A stretch of 64,000 nucleotides of DNA from Metellina segmentata (GCA_947359465.1 OX375874.1:97281441-97345440); one strand, 5' to 3'; shown: positions 46,301 through 57,779, counted from the stretch's first letter. Translations and numbers: made by a program. Notes: generated from the sequence alone by a model not told the origin.

Positions 46301-47340
46301 TTACTTCTAGAATTATCTAACAATTCACATTTTTATTCAGTAATAAAATTTAATTCAATAGTTTGTGCATATTATGCACAGTATTAACGTATTCCAAAAT
46401 TTAAACAGAAAGGAAGAATAATAATTATAGCACCAATATCTGCCATTCCCATGATATTTACGAATGGTAACAGTATACTGTGTTTGTAGTATAAGTGAAA
46501 CCATGGAATTTCAATGTATAGATGGATGTGTATTCCAATTATTGTTCCATGGAATACGAAATTCCCAATGTGTGTGCTTTTAGGAATGACGAAAAGTTGA
46601 CTAATCTTGGTGTTTAAAATGAAAAAGAGTTCAATATGTCGTATAGAAATCTTTTTCTACTAAAGCTATTGCTTCTAGAATTATTTAATAATTCACATTT
46701 TTACTCAGTAATAAAATTTATTTTCAATAGTTTGTGCATATTATGCACAGTTTTAACGTATTCCAAAATTTAAACAGAAAGGATGAGTAATAATTATAAC
46801 ACCAATATCTGCCATTCCCATGATATTTACAAACTGTAACAGTATACTGTGTTTGTAGTATAAGTGATACCATGGAATTTCAATGTACAGATGGATGTGT
46901 ATGTTCATCTATTGTACCATGGAATTAAAGAAATCTCTGCCAATATATACAGCTTTTTAATAATTCAATATTTAATGAACTCACTTACGAAATTCCCAAT
47001 CTGTGTTCTTTTGGGAATGACGGAAAGTTGACTAGTATTGCTGTTTAAAATGAAAAAGAGTTCAATATGTCGTATTGAAATTTTTTTCCACTAAAGCTAT
47101 TTCTTCTAGAATTATCTAACAATTCACATTTTTATTCAGTAATAAAATTTATTTTCAATAGTTTGTGCATATTATGCACAGTATTAACGTATTCCAAAAT
47201 TTAAACAGAAAGAATGAGTAATAATTATAACACCAATATCTGCCATTCCCATGATATTTACAAACTGTAACAGTATACTGTCTTTGTAGTACAAGTGAAA
47301 GAGCATGGAATTTCAATGTACAAATGGATGTGTATTCCAT
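37301..47340 (+). repeat. Homogenised satellite array, 429/430-bp monomer with higher-order structure
   Basis: Successive CCATGG start points at 37819, 38281, 38710, 39137, 39566, 40028, 40458, 40887, 41349, 41778, 42209, 42638, 43100, 43530, 43957, 44324, 44754, 45216, 45646, 46072, 46501 and 46870 give spacings of 462, 429, 427, 429, 462, 430, 429, 462, 429, 431, 429, 462, 430, 427, 367, 430, 462, 430, 426, 429 and 369. The modal monomer is 429/430 bp; a 462-bp variant carries a 33-bp duplication (CTGTATGAACTCACATACGA) and a short variant lacks about 62 bp. Short ORFs on either strand here are repeat translations. Confidence 0.95.
38145..38159. repeat. Conserved palindrome of the satellite monomer (example)
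   Basis: GTGCATATTATGCAC, 7-bp arms around one base, present in most central monomers. Other monomer hairpins are ATTCCCAA/TTGGGAAT with an 11-nt loop (for example 38832-38858) and CCATGGAA/TTCCATGG about 37 nt apart (for example 38710-38762). Confidence 0.85.
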
Positions 47341-49250
47341 CTATTGTTCCATGGAATTTAAGAAATCTTTGGAAATATTTCCAACTTTTTAATAATTCAA
47401 TATTTAATGAACTCACGTACGAAATTCCCCATGTGTGTTCTTTTGGGAATGACGAAAAGTTGACTAATCTTAGTGTTTAAACTGAAAAAGAGTTCAATAT
47501 ATATCATTGCAATCTTCTTTTACTAAAACTATTAGTTTCAGAATTCTTTAAGAATTATTTTCAGTCTGTAATAGAGTTTTTTTTTATTAATTTATGCAAT
47601 TTTCGCACTGTAATGTTCCCAATTTTTAAAAAAAGCACGAGAAATAATTATATCACGAATTTCTGCCTCTTCGAAGTTGTATACAAATTTTAATAGGATA
47701 CTGTGTTTGTAGTATCAATGAAACAATTGAAGTTCAATGTACAGTTGGATGTTTTTTCCAAATAATGTTCCTTGTCCTACATCTACCGATGTTCCCAACT
47801 TTGGTATAATTCAATATTTAATGAGCGCACATACAAATTTCCTCATTTGTGCTCTATTGTTATTTTTGGAATGTAGATTAATCTTTGTGTTTAAAATGGA
47901 AAAGTGTTCAGTGTATCGTACTGAAATCTTATTTTACTAAAGCTCTTACTTACAGAATTTTTTCGTTCTGTAAAAAATTAAAAAATACATATTTTGTTCA
48001 TTTGATGTATATGAATTACGTATTCGAAATTAAAAAAAAAAGAATGAGAAAAAATTATAACATCAATTTTTGACGCTCCGAAGTCATTTACAAATTTTAA
48101 TAGTACGGTTTTTGTAGTATCAATGAAACAATAGAACTACAATGTACAGTTGGTAGTGTAATCCATCTAATGGTAAATGGCCTAAATATGCCAATATTTC
48201 CAACTTTTGTATAATTCAAGATTTAATGAACGCACATACGATATTTCACAATTGTGTTCTTTTGGTAATGACAGAAAGCGGATAAATCTTGGTGTTTAAA
48301 ATGAAAATTGTTCAATATATATCGTATTGAAATATCTTTAACTAAAGCTCTTACTTGCAAAATGTTTTCGTTCAGCAATATATTAAAAATAATATTTCGT
48401 GGAATTTATGTACAGAAACTACGTATTCCTAATTTTAAACAAAAAGAATGAGATAAAATTATAACACCAATATCTGCTGTTCCTAAGTTATTTATAAATT
48501 GTAATAAGATACTATGTTGTTAGTACCAATGAAACAATAGAAGTTCAATATACAGATGGATGTGTATTCCATCTAAAGTCCTATGGCCTATATATGCCAA
48601 TATTTCAAACTTTTTAGAAGTTAATATTTAATGAACGCACATACGAAATTCGGTCTGTTCTTTTGGGTATGACGGAAAGTTGATTAATCTTGGTGTTTAA
48701 ACTGAAAAAGAGTTCAATATATATAGTAATAAAATATTATTTTACCAAATCTATTATTTCTAGAATTCTTTTTATTTAGTAATACAATGTATTTTTAATA
48801 TTTTGTGCATTTTATGCCCAGTTACTATTCCAAATTTTGAACGAAAAGAAAGATAGAATTATGACGTTTTTTTCTGTCATCCTAAGTTTTTTAGATTTTA
48901 TAAGAAGATTTTTTTGAGTGTAGATGTTGATGCGTTCGCCATTTGTTAAATGTGGAATAGCGTTATACTTTTTCTGTTACGTCGAACATTTGGTAGGCAA
49001 CAGCTCAATCGTCGTTCAATGTAATCAAATACAAAATTCCATACGCGTTGTTTAATAAATTTTGAATTATCATGACCCTTAGGATGTGCATTAGATGAAT
49101 ACGATGTCATCCAAACCTAATCTATTAAAACCATTATTTTAAAATTATTTCGAAAATTTTCTCATTTAGTATAAGGTATTTTAATGTGATGTTTGTACAC
49201 TTATTTTTCGGAAACTATTTAAAAATTCAAAAGTAGTAAGAATGAGATAT
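47341..49250 (+). repeat. Decayed right edge of the satellite
   Basis: Four or five diverged monomers (for example GTACAGTTGGATG at 47740, CGCACATACGATATTTCACA at 48232, GGATGTGTATTCCATCTAAA at 48558), losing similarity toward 49000. Confidence 0.75.
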
Positions 49251-49300
49251 TATAGAAATATTTGTAATAGTAATTTTTGGCACCTCAGAATTATTAAAAT

Positions 49301-49545
49301 GCTAGCCACTGCGTGGCTATCCCGTCGTTGCCCGTGCCAGTTGCTTTTGTGGGGTTATTGGTTTGCTTCGCAAATCAAATGGGAATTCGTAACCTATTGG
49401 ACAACAGCCATCACGGATTCCCATTTGGTTTGCGAATTTGTAGCCTAGAATTTGTAACCTAGGATAACAGCCATAACGGAGTTGTCCGTTGTGTTGGTTT
49501 GCTTCGCACACCAAATGGGCTTAGCGCGTGACAGTTCGTTTCGTG
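49301..49545 (+). repeat. CTAGCCACTGCGTGG repeat family, copy
   Basis: Starts GCTAGCCACTGCGTGGCTAT and has repeated TTTGCTTCGCAAA/CCAAATGGGAATTCGTA modules in both orientations (20-bp inverted match between about 49370-49390 and 49412-49432). Related sequence occurs at 56760-56850 and 57990-58260. Family unknown. Confidence 0.65.
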
Positions 49546-50304
49546 GGGATCCAGACTTTCTCTCTAAACAAAAATGACTTTAATGATCTAAAATCATATA
49601 CGGACTGAAACAAAACATTTGTTTCCGAAATGAATGGTTTTTAAGTAATTAAATAAAAATGTGATATTGATTGAAATATCAACGAACACCAGAACTGCAA
49701 ATTCCTGTGTTTTTTGTAATTTTGGTATCTTGAGAGTGAAAAACGCAGTTGGGGGAGGATTAAACTGAATTTTTAAAACTTCTGTGGGGGGATCCGTTGT
49801 GGATGTAGTGCTGTGAAAAAGAAATTAGAAGCAGTTTTTAAAAAAAAATTCCAATGGCGGGTGTTCTTTAAGGTTTAGAACATAAAAGAGAATAATGAAT
49901 CGAATTTGCATACGACTTAGAATAGGAATAGATTTGGAAATTGAATTGGGAACTTACTCCTATTTCCCCAGCGTTATGGAGAGGCAAGCCTAAAGACAAT
50001 TACTGGAGGCAGGTAAAGAAATAACTAGAGGATAACTTTAACACTGTTTAATTATCCTAAACGTTTACATTTGCAATGGACATGGTCCTAGAGGTTTACA
50101 GATTAAAAGGATTTGTTATAGCGGAGACACACACAACGCGTGTCCAACCCTGTTGACTGTCCGAGCTCGAATTCGTCCCCTTAGCGTCGTTTTTTCTCCC
50201 CCCCCCCCGGAAGGGGTTTCAAAAGTTTCGGTTTGCATAAGGAGAATTTTTTTTTTTTTTCGTTTCTTTGGTTGTTTGCCTTTTCCTCCCTCGTGGCCGT
50301 TACT
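49546..50304. other. No gene recognised
   Basis: No credible frame. C-run at about 50199-50208 and T-run at about 50248-50261. Confidence 0.4.
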
Positions 50305-50495
50305 CAACAGAGGGCACATATGAACTTAATCATTGCCAATACAAGGCCGGAAGTGATGGTCACTTGTGAAGGAGCACCCAGTGGGAGTACCATCATTGCC
50401 CGTAACAAAGAGCAGCATAATTTACATCAATGCCCTGAACCCGTATTCGAATCAGGAACCTTCCGATTCAAAGGCCTTAACCACTCGACAAAAGT
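50305..50495 (-). mobile_element. SINE (head B, second body type)
   Basis: On the plus strand it has GGCACATATGAACTTAATCA, GGAGCACCCAGTGGGAG and ATTCGAATCAGGAACC (B box, minus), as in 13165-13372. The head end is truncated near 50495. Confidence 0.75.
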
Positions 50496-50759
50496 TTTAA
50501 AATTATGATAAAATTATATTTTTATTTTTTTAAACATAATTTTATCACATTTTTTTCTTGTAGATCAATCACCTAATATTCAAAAGTTTTAATGACTTTT
50601 ACAAACGACATATTCACTACAGACAGAGAAGAGCTAGAAATGCAAGTCAATACTTGAAATATTCAGTTAAACCTGTAATTTATTGAAGCGACAAATCTGC
50701 GCTTTGAATAAAATGTATCGTTAAGAAATCGAAATGTATCTCAAATTCTTTTTATCGAT

Positions 50760-51091
50760 TTCAGAACAACAAAACGATTTACTTCAACTTTTAAAAACGT
50801 CCTACGCTTTCTATAGACACTGCCCTGCAATAATGGACCGGACGTCAGCGGATTTGCATAAAATCCGCCTACTTGTTTGGGGGTAATTTTCGTAGTCTGC
50901 ATGCTGTTCCTGGTCAATTGAACGCCTACACGAACATTTTTGACAGTAAGGTTCTTCCTAGACTCTGGCAATTGAATGGAATGGTCGAATGTTACTTCCA
51001 GGACGACAACGATTTAACCATCAGAGTGGCCCTCGCGCAATTATTCGTCCTGCAACTTGCATTCCTGACCCGTTTCGACCTTTTTGAATAA
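50760..51091 (+). pseudogene. Tc1-like transposase fragment
   Basis: The 72-codon frame from 50873 reads LHAVPGQLNAYTNIFDSKVL then PRLWQLNGMVECYFQDDND, matching the segment of Tc1 transposases that leads to the second catalytic Asp. Expected downstream motifs are lost after about 51010. No terminal repeats found. Confidence 0.6.
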
Positions 51092-51246
51092 TACAATACT
51101 TGAACCGATGTAGGTTTGGCCATTATGTGAGAAAAAGAGGCAACGTTCGATATCCGAGTGTTCTTGACGTTCAGAGCGTCAAAACAAACTGGATAGTTCT
51201 CTCACTTAGAAAATGTGTGACTTTCATGCCCCGCTTTTGTGTTTCC

Positions 51247-51388
51247 TGCCGGCCTTAGTAGCTCGGTTGGAAGAGTAACGGACTAGCAACCGAAGGATTC
51301 CGCGTTCGAATCCAACCTAACGACCGTCAGTCATCAATAGTCCGTCGTGTTGCTTGAGTTGGACGTTCATTGACTACCTACCTAAGTA
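51247..51388 (+). mobile_element. Short SINE: tRNA-Ala-like head joined to tail
   Basis: Head A (TAGCTCGGTTGGAAGAGTAA, GACTAGCAACCG, B box GCGTTCGAATCC) is followed almost directly by the tail (AATAGTCCGTCGTGTTGC, TTGGACGTTCATTGAC, CTACCTACCTAAG). The body is deleted. Confidence 0.85.
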
Positions 51389-51541
51389 AAAAGTGTGCTA
51401 AATCAAGACTTATAAAAATGTTTCAGCATGTAAAATATATTTCAAAACGTATTAGTGCTCTCACATTAAAAGCATTCTGTAGTAAAATGAAAAGCAACTA
51501 ATGTTTTTTTTTATCTTGTCCCATTGGATGGAGATCTCGCA

Positions 51542-51964
51542 ATGGCCGCCGGAGACATTGGAGGCCGAGCAGCTCGACCTGAAGGTAACTCGAAGATGAC
51601 CGCTCTTGAGCTTCAGGACATTTTGATTTCAAGCAAGTAAGTGAAAAGCTTTTCAAGACTCATTCCCTTCGTGATTTTTTTGACTGTTTTCACTGTTCTT
51701 GAATGATAAATAAATGAAACTTCGTGGTGCCGCGATTAGTTTGCCAATACAGATTTTCTTAATTTTCAGATTTTCTCTCATTTATGGATGGTGTCCAGTT
51801 TCTAGGCAAATCAGCCTGACCTGCGGATCCAACAAACTATGGCAAGAGGCTCAGACTTAGATTAGGAGGCTATAGATTCACCAGAAACCTGTTGCATTAT
51901 TCTCACCAGAGGATGAATATTCGCATGTACGCTAGCTAGCGTCCGGGTCACTCGCGCCTCTTAG
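51542..51964 (+). other. Two possible exons of an unidentified gene
   Basis: Candidate exon 1 runs 51542-51636: an ATG in good context, MAAGDIGGRAARPEGNSK then MTALELQDILISSK, ending at a GTAAGTG donor. Candidate exon 2 runs 51780-51964: preceded by TTTCTTAATTTTCAG and ending AG|GTAAGTAAGG. Exon 2 has stops in all frames, although one frame holds LRLGGYRFTRNLLHYSHQRM. GC content is higher than the surroundings. Not identified; could be a decayed gene or repeat. Confidence 0.2.
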
Positions 51965-51980
51965 GTAAGTAAGGGAAAAG

Positions 51981-53186
51981 AGTGTGGACAATTTTTATAA
52001 CTTTGGCAAAAAAATATACTAAATATCATTTTTGACGCATCAACATTTTTTTTTTACAATAATGTGCTCTTTTACCTTTGTTTTGGTTGATATAGTAAAG
52101 TATTTAGTAACATAGTTTTTTTATAACCTTTTCTTTAAAAAAAGTTGTTTTTGTCCACACTAGCCCCATGTCATGGGGCTAGTGTGGACAGGTTAGAATA
52201 CTGATAATACGATGTAAATACAACTCATGAAAGTATGTAAAACCATAGTGAAATCAATTTTAACCTAAACAGTATAATTCCTTATAAATGTAATCTTAAA
52301 GCATATTTAATTAATGTAAAGCTGAGTATAATTGTAATTAGGAACTACACTATATTATAGAATCTACTTCAAAGACAAATCAACACAATATAAAGTTATT
52401 TTTAAGTTTTATTGAGTGGAAAAATGATTTTAATGTAAAAATGGAATTATCCTTCTATTTTACAATGTAGTTAGATTAATCAACATAAAATCTCAACTGT
52501 GAGATGCAATGCGAATTGTGCTACCAGCAACATCTGGTGATGTTAATTTAACTATAATTCCATTTCTTGATATTTGTGATATGTCCTTTACATCTGGGAA
52601 AAACAAATATTTACTCTGATTTTTAGAAGAGTTGCTTTGTGTGTAAAAACAGTACATTCCTTGTAAATTAATTTACCATTTCTCAAATATTAATTTAATA
52701 CATTAAATCTTGAGAGTAAAAAATAGAATTATTAGTGAATACGTTTTTCACATAAATGATCTTATTTAATAAATATCCTTAAATGTAATATTTAATCCAT
52801 TTTTTTACCACTGAAAGCTAAATGAAGCTAGTGTAGACATGTCCACAGTAGCCCCATGGAGCCATTTGTGTGTGGGGTTAATTTAAACCATGTAGAGCAA
52901 AAGTGAATATCAAAATAGCTATTGATTATATCCATTCATAACATACCGTCACCCTTAAAAAAAATTTTGAATTAAAATAGTCTAATCTAGTAATTAAATC
53001 ACAAATCAAGAACTTACTTTTCCACCATAAAAACCTTGTTTTATAAATTGGTACTCAACTATCAAGTGTATTGTCATGCATCTGCACATGGAAGTTTATA
53101 TCAGTATTGCTATTCTTCAAAAACGTGCTGAGCGATTTTGACTGATAAATAGCACAATTATTCAAGTTGTCCACACTAGCCCCATG
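51981..53186. mobile_element. MITE cluster with TGTCCACACTAGCCCCATG ends
   Basis: The 19-bp sequence CATGGGGCTAGTGTGGACA at 52172-52190 is repeated inverted and perfectly at 53168-53186, delimiting a 1015-bp AT-rich non-coding unit. Directly left, TGTCCACACTAGCCCCATG (52152-52170) together with AGTGTGGACA (51981-51990) delimits a second, 190-bp unit. A diverged inner junction lies at 52827-52858. No duplication or protein identifies the superfamily. Confidence 0.6.
52152..52190. repeat. 39-bp perfect palindrome
   Basis: 19-bp arms (TGTCCACACTAGCCCCATG and its reverse complement) around a single T. It is the junction of two inverted-repeat units placed end to end. Confidence 0.97.
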
Positions 53187-53202
53187 TCCACACTAATACC
53201 TA

Positions 53203-54432
53203 CAGGAAGTAGACAAAATAATAGGAACTCCTGTGGAAGAACGCAAAATGTTTATTAGAAGGTTGGGCCACCCTTGGCCGGAATTAAAGCTTGCAACCAA
53301 CTTGGAATTAACAAATAAAGGTCTTGTACACTGTTCAAATGAATTCACACCCATTCTTCATGCAGAGCGGTCTCGAGTTCAGATATTGTGCATGGAAGTG
53401 AAAACCGAGAGTGGACTTTGTTTTCCAACCCCCTCACACACAAATGCTCAATTATGTTGAGACCAGGGGACTGAGGACGCCACGTGAGATGCTCATCAAA
53501 CCGTGTTTGAACACAGCGAGCCGTATGAACATTGGCGTTGTCATCTTGGAACTCGGATCTTTCTCTAGGAAACAGTCTGAAGCATAGGGTGAAAATGATC
53601 TGCGATAATGCTTGGCTTTGATCTTCCCCCTCAGGACTACGAGTGTCCCCAATCCACGTCTACATATCGTGCCCCACGCCATCAAAGAGCCACCTCCATG
53701 CTTAACACTTGGAACCAGACAGTTGACATAAAATGCTTCTCCCAGTGTTCGCCAGACGAACACACGTCTGACGGTCTGAAGTAATGTAAATGATAATTCG
53801 CGTAACACCAGATGACCTGTTCCTATTGCTGTTGTATCCAGTTTTGGTGGTCTCGGCACCACTGTCGTCGCTTAATAGCCATTACACGACGACACTAACG
53901 GCTTTGGAATAGATACTCTGCCGTGAATTTTCTCAGCATGCAGCTCCCGTTGAATAGTTTTGTTTGATACAGGATTCTGGAGATGGGTGTTCATCTCGTA
54001 GGTTATCCGCGGCAGTGTAATCTTTCGGCCGACTATCCTCTCTGTCGTCTATCCCTGTCGGTCAACTTCGACATAAGCCCACTGTTCTGCTTCTCAGATG
54101 AAATCTTTCCAAGTTTTGTGTAGGCTGTCATAATTGTTGACACAATGGTCCTAGCAACACCCACAAGGTTGGCTGTTCTCGTCACAGACGCTCCAGCGAG
54201 GCGAGCTCCTCCAAAGATCATACCTATTTGCACGTCGGAGAGGTCGGACATAACAGTTCTTTGCTGTTAACATTATTTTTTTCATACAACTTTCACTCCG
54301 GCCATTGCTCGACTGATACCTTCGCTTTCGCACTATATGGAAGATTGCTGTGATCCGTGACATGGCTGTATTAGAAGGTCGAATTACTACGCATTGAGAA
54401 ATGGGTGTTCCTATTCTGTTGCCTGCCACCTG
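53203..54432 (-). mobile_element. Tc1-like DNA transposon, 1230 bp
   Basis: Inverted ends (CAGGAAGTAGACAAAATAAT at the left; the right end reads CAGGTGGCAGGCAACAGAAT inward) with TA on both sides (53201-53202, 54433-54434). The right flank is the 3' tail of a SINE. Transposase is encoded on the minus strand. Confidence 0.9.
53452..54251 (-). pseudogene. Tc1-like transposase, frameshifted
   Basis: The N-terminal helix-turn-helix region is open at 54033-54251 (LAGASVTRTANLVGVARTIV, ending at TDRDRR). The core is open at 53452-53862 (VKHGGGSLMAWGTICRRGLG). The catalytic DDN motif and the WRPQSP-type block follow in other frames (about 53470-53560). Several frameshifts separate the parts, so no active enzyme. 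Confidence 0.85.
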
Positions 54433-54690
54433 TAGGTATTTCAATTAACGTCGCAGTGGTGTAACACTACGGAATATTGGCGACGGTCCGAGATCTAACC
54501 CGAAAGGACAGCACCCTCGTCGTTTTGAACCACTGTCAGATGAACCTGAGCTGGCACCCCACTCTCCAAACTTCCACGCCACGCAAACGTGAGGACATTA
54601 GAGACCACGGCTGATTAAACGTGCTCCCTTTGTACACGACAGTCTTCGGTTGAATTTGAGCTCGCAACCTTCCTGTTGCTGTTCGGTCCT
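54433..54690 (-). mobile_element. SINE interrupted at its tail by Tc1
   Basis: Minus-oriented copy with tail (GGTATTTCAATTAACGTCGC), body (GAGCTGGCACCCCACTCTCC) and a diverged head near 54650-54690. It begins exactly at the right TA of the Tc1 element. Confidence 0.8.
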
Positions 54691-54879
54691 CCTCCACCTC
54701 TCTTTCTCCTCTCGATAGGGCAAAACGGAAAGTGGGCAAATAACACATGTTCGTTAGGACGAGGAGGTACCCTCGACTCTTGCCAGTCCCACGGTTCTGC
54801 TCGCACATAAGATGAAGCGAGGGTCATCAAAAACAAACATCATCGAGGAAAATCATGGCAGAACTTCTATTGAATCTGA

Positions 54880-55573
54880 CTCTCAATTAAGGATGCGACA
54901 TCGATGTCGATGTTCTTTAAAAGACATCGATGTATTGGAGTCGATGTTTTTGTAACATTGATATTTATACGTTGTCGATGTATTATTTTTAAATAAAAAA
55001 AGTACCGTTATAAAAATTTAAAAATAAGCAGCATAATTTTTATAATCAGCAAATTGAACATACTTTTAGACCTAAGTGGCCAAGGATGAAGGGTCTGAAA
55101 ACTAGGGATGCGACATCAATGTAGATGTTTTCAAAACATTGATGTTTTATAAAAAAACATCGATGTATTGGAGCCGATGTCGCATCACTAGCCAGTTTTA
55201 AGAAATGGGGAAAACGTTTAAATACGCTGAATTTTAAAAACATCGATGGTTTGAGGGCGATGTATTATAAACAACGATGTTTCAATTTTGAACATCGATG
55301 TTTTGCTGTCGTTGTAGCATCACTAGTTGCTTAACCAGTTTTAAGAAATGGGAGGAGGGGGGAGTTTAAATACGCTGAATTTTAAAACATCGATGTCTTG
55401 CTGTCGATGTTGGATTACTAAGAGCTAAACCAGTTTTAAGAAATAGGGGGAAAAAGTTTGAATACACTGAATTTAAAAAACATCTTTGTTTTTGGGACGA
55501 TGTATTATCAACATCGATGTTTTAATTTTGAACATCGATGTTTTGCAGTTGATGTCGCATCACTACTCTCAAT
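54880..55573. mobile_element. hAT MITE rich in CATCGATG, perfect 8-bp duplication
   Basis: The element (54888-55565, 678 bp) begins TAAGGATGCGACATCG and ends GATGTCGCATCACTA, flanked by CTCTCAAT at 54880-54887 and 55566-55573. Inside, ACATCGATG-type motifs occur many times. A complete-looking inner unit (55103-55190, TAGGGATGCGACATC to GATGTCGCATCACTA) is followed by about three tandem 100-130-bp modules starting CCAGTTTTAAGAAAT (about 55192, 55336, 55430). Confidence 0.85.
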
Positions 55574-55821
55574 TAGGTTTAGTGAGTGTTTGTAATTATT
55601 TGTTGATAGTTAAAACTGGCTCGACTCGGTGGTTCTCTCCTCTAGTAGCACGAGTCTAGGGCGAATAGATCTGAAAGTTTTCATTTGTTTCATTTCGGTG
55701 GCTCAGTTTTGACTTCCGAGAAGTTTGTTCATACTGTTAAATACGATTCCTTCCGAGGAAAGGAATGACACAGGCCATGTGGATCGCAAAAGGGAAAGAG
55801 TATTCATTGAAGACACGACAC

Positions 55822-55872
<51 letters not shown>

Positions 55873-56044
55873 GGATTCTTGTATATTGAAAAGGACGTAC
55901 AAGAAAGCTATAGAACAATCACGCATGCTGCCTGGAATGAATGACTCAGACCAAGAAGCACAAAGAAAAATACTAAGTTCTATGGGCGATTACATTATAC
56001 AACACATACAACCATTCATACTTGAAATTATTTAAGTATCTTTA
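55574..56044. other. No gene; (TA)n at 55827-55866
   Basis: Ordinary AT-rich sequence with one 40-bp TA run. No credible frame. Confidence 0.5.
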
Positions 56045-56850
56045 ATACTATAAAAGGAATTGTTTGTCTTTTTTTTCGCGGGCGCAAAATCCTGACGATT
56101 CTATGGCACTTTCAGCAATGAGATTTGGCACGCAGGTAGTCCGAATTTTTTGCAATTTTTGGGTCGCTGCGAAATTTTAAAATTCAATCTAGAACATTTT
56201 AAAATGAATTTAATCATTATTGAATGCTACAGCATAGAAGATATCACATATTCTAAATTTATTAATTTAGTTTCCGTTTGGATTTTGCTCGGAGGAATAA
56301 TTTTCCAGCCAGACCATAAAAACAAACAATCTTTTAACTGGAGTCAAATTAGTTCTATTTCTATCTAATAGACCGTTAAAGATAGATTAAAAATTTCAGC
56401 GGATTTGAAATCAGCGGAAAATTTCACTCGTGACCCATATCTAAAAATATGAATTGCTTTATAAAATTAACTTTAAATTGAATATATCTTTTATATTTTT
56501 GCACGAGATTATGACGTAACGATAACTTTCATTTAAAAAAATGAACAGATTGCATTTCGTTCCCTTCGCGTTAAAAAAAAAAAAAAAAAAACTTAGATTA
56601 CATTTCCTGCCCTTTTTGATTTTAGTGGAGAGCAAAAAAAATAAAAAACATTTCGGCAGGCATTGTTTAGTTCTTTTTCGTAAAAGCGGATTCGTTAAAG
56701 ATAGATTAAAAATTTCAACCGATTTGAAATCTCCGGAAAATTTTACACCAGAATAATACCATATATCACGGCGTTGCCCGTGGTGCTGGTTTGTTTCCCA
56801 AACCAACACCACGGGCACGTGCAACGCCGGGCTAGCCACGCAGTGGTTAG
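56045..56850 (+). repeat. Unclassified interspersed repeat X, plus copy
   Basis: Shares ordered blocks with the reverse complement of 57990-59066: GAGATTTGGCACGCAGGTAG/GTCCGAA, AATTTTAAAATTCAAT, GATTTGAAATC.GCGGAAAATTT, TCGTTAAAGA.AGAT and the final GCTAGCCACGCAGTGG. No protein recognised. The small ORFs in it are not supported. Confidence 0.7.
56771..56827. repeat. Large hairpin in repeat X
   Basis: GCGTTGCCCGTGGTGCTGGT pairs with an inverted copy ending GGCACGTGCAACGC. The stem is about 22 bp with a few interruptions and the loop about 5 nt. Confidence 0.8.
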
Positions 56851-57069
56851 TAATAAATAATCATAAATAAATTGTTTCATAACGAATAAAAAGACGCACG
56901 CCACACTTTGGAACCAAAGGGTAAACACTATTTTTTCGTAGGTAGGAACATTTATATTTTAAAAAAAATTTATATATTTTTGGGAGTGGCATGAAAAGAA
57001 ATCGGATGACAACCACTGGCAACCGATCCAACTGTTCTGGATACTTGATGTGCGATCCACCTTCCAAGT

Positions 57070-57215
57070 GACCGCGGTAGTCCGGTTGATAGACTAACGG
57101 ATTCGCAACCGAAGGGTCGCGAGTTCGAATCCAAAAGCCGCGTCCACACCGGAGAAGCAGAGCAAAACATGGATGATTGATTAACCCCGGAGACAGGTTT
57201 GGTGAATCAATCTCT
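57070..57215 (+). mobile_element. tRNA-like SINE head with a third body
   Basis: A-box-like TAGTCCGGTTGATAGACTAA, anticodon-loop region GGATTCGCAACC and B box GAGTTCGAATCC are followed by GCGTCCACACCGGAGAAGCA, which recurs inverted at 59445-59535. No aminoacyl-acceptor pairing is evident, so it is not a functional tRNA gene. Confidence 0.65.

Positions 57216-57779
<564 letters not shown>

Noticed and set aside
44180..48073. Short ORFs in the satellite array
   Set aside because: They recur with each monomer, are AT-rich, and lack any consistent start or length.
35535..49250. CRISPR array
   Set aside because: The repeats are about 430 bp and abut directly; there is no short repeat and unique spacer pattern, and the context is eukaryotic.
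57070..57145. Functional tRNA gene
   Set aside because: A and B boxes are present but the acceptor arms do not pair, the 3' part continues into a repeated body, and an inverted body copy exists at 59445; it is a SINE head. The same reasoning applies to the heads at 25060, 51247 and 63715.
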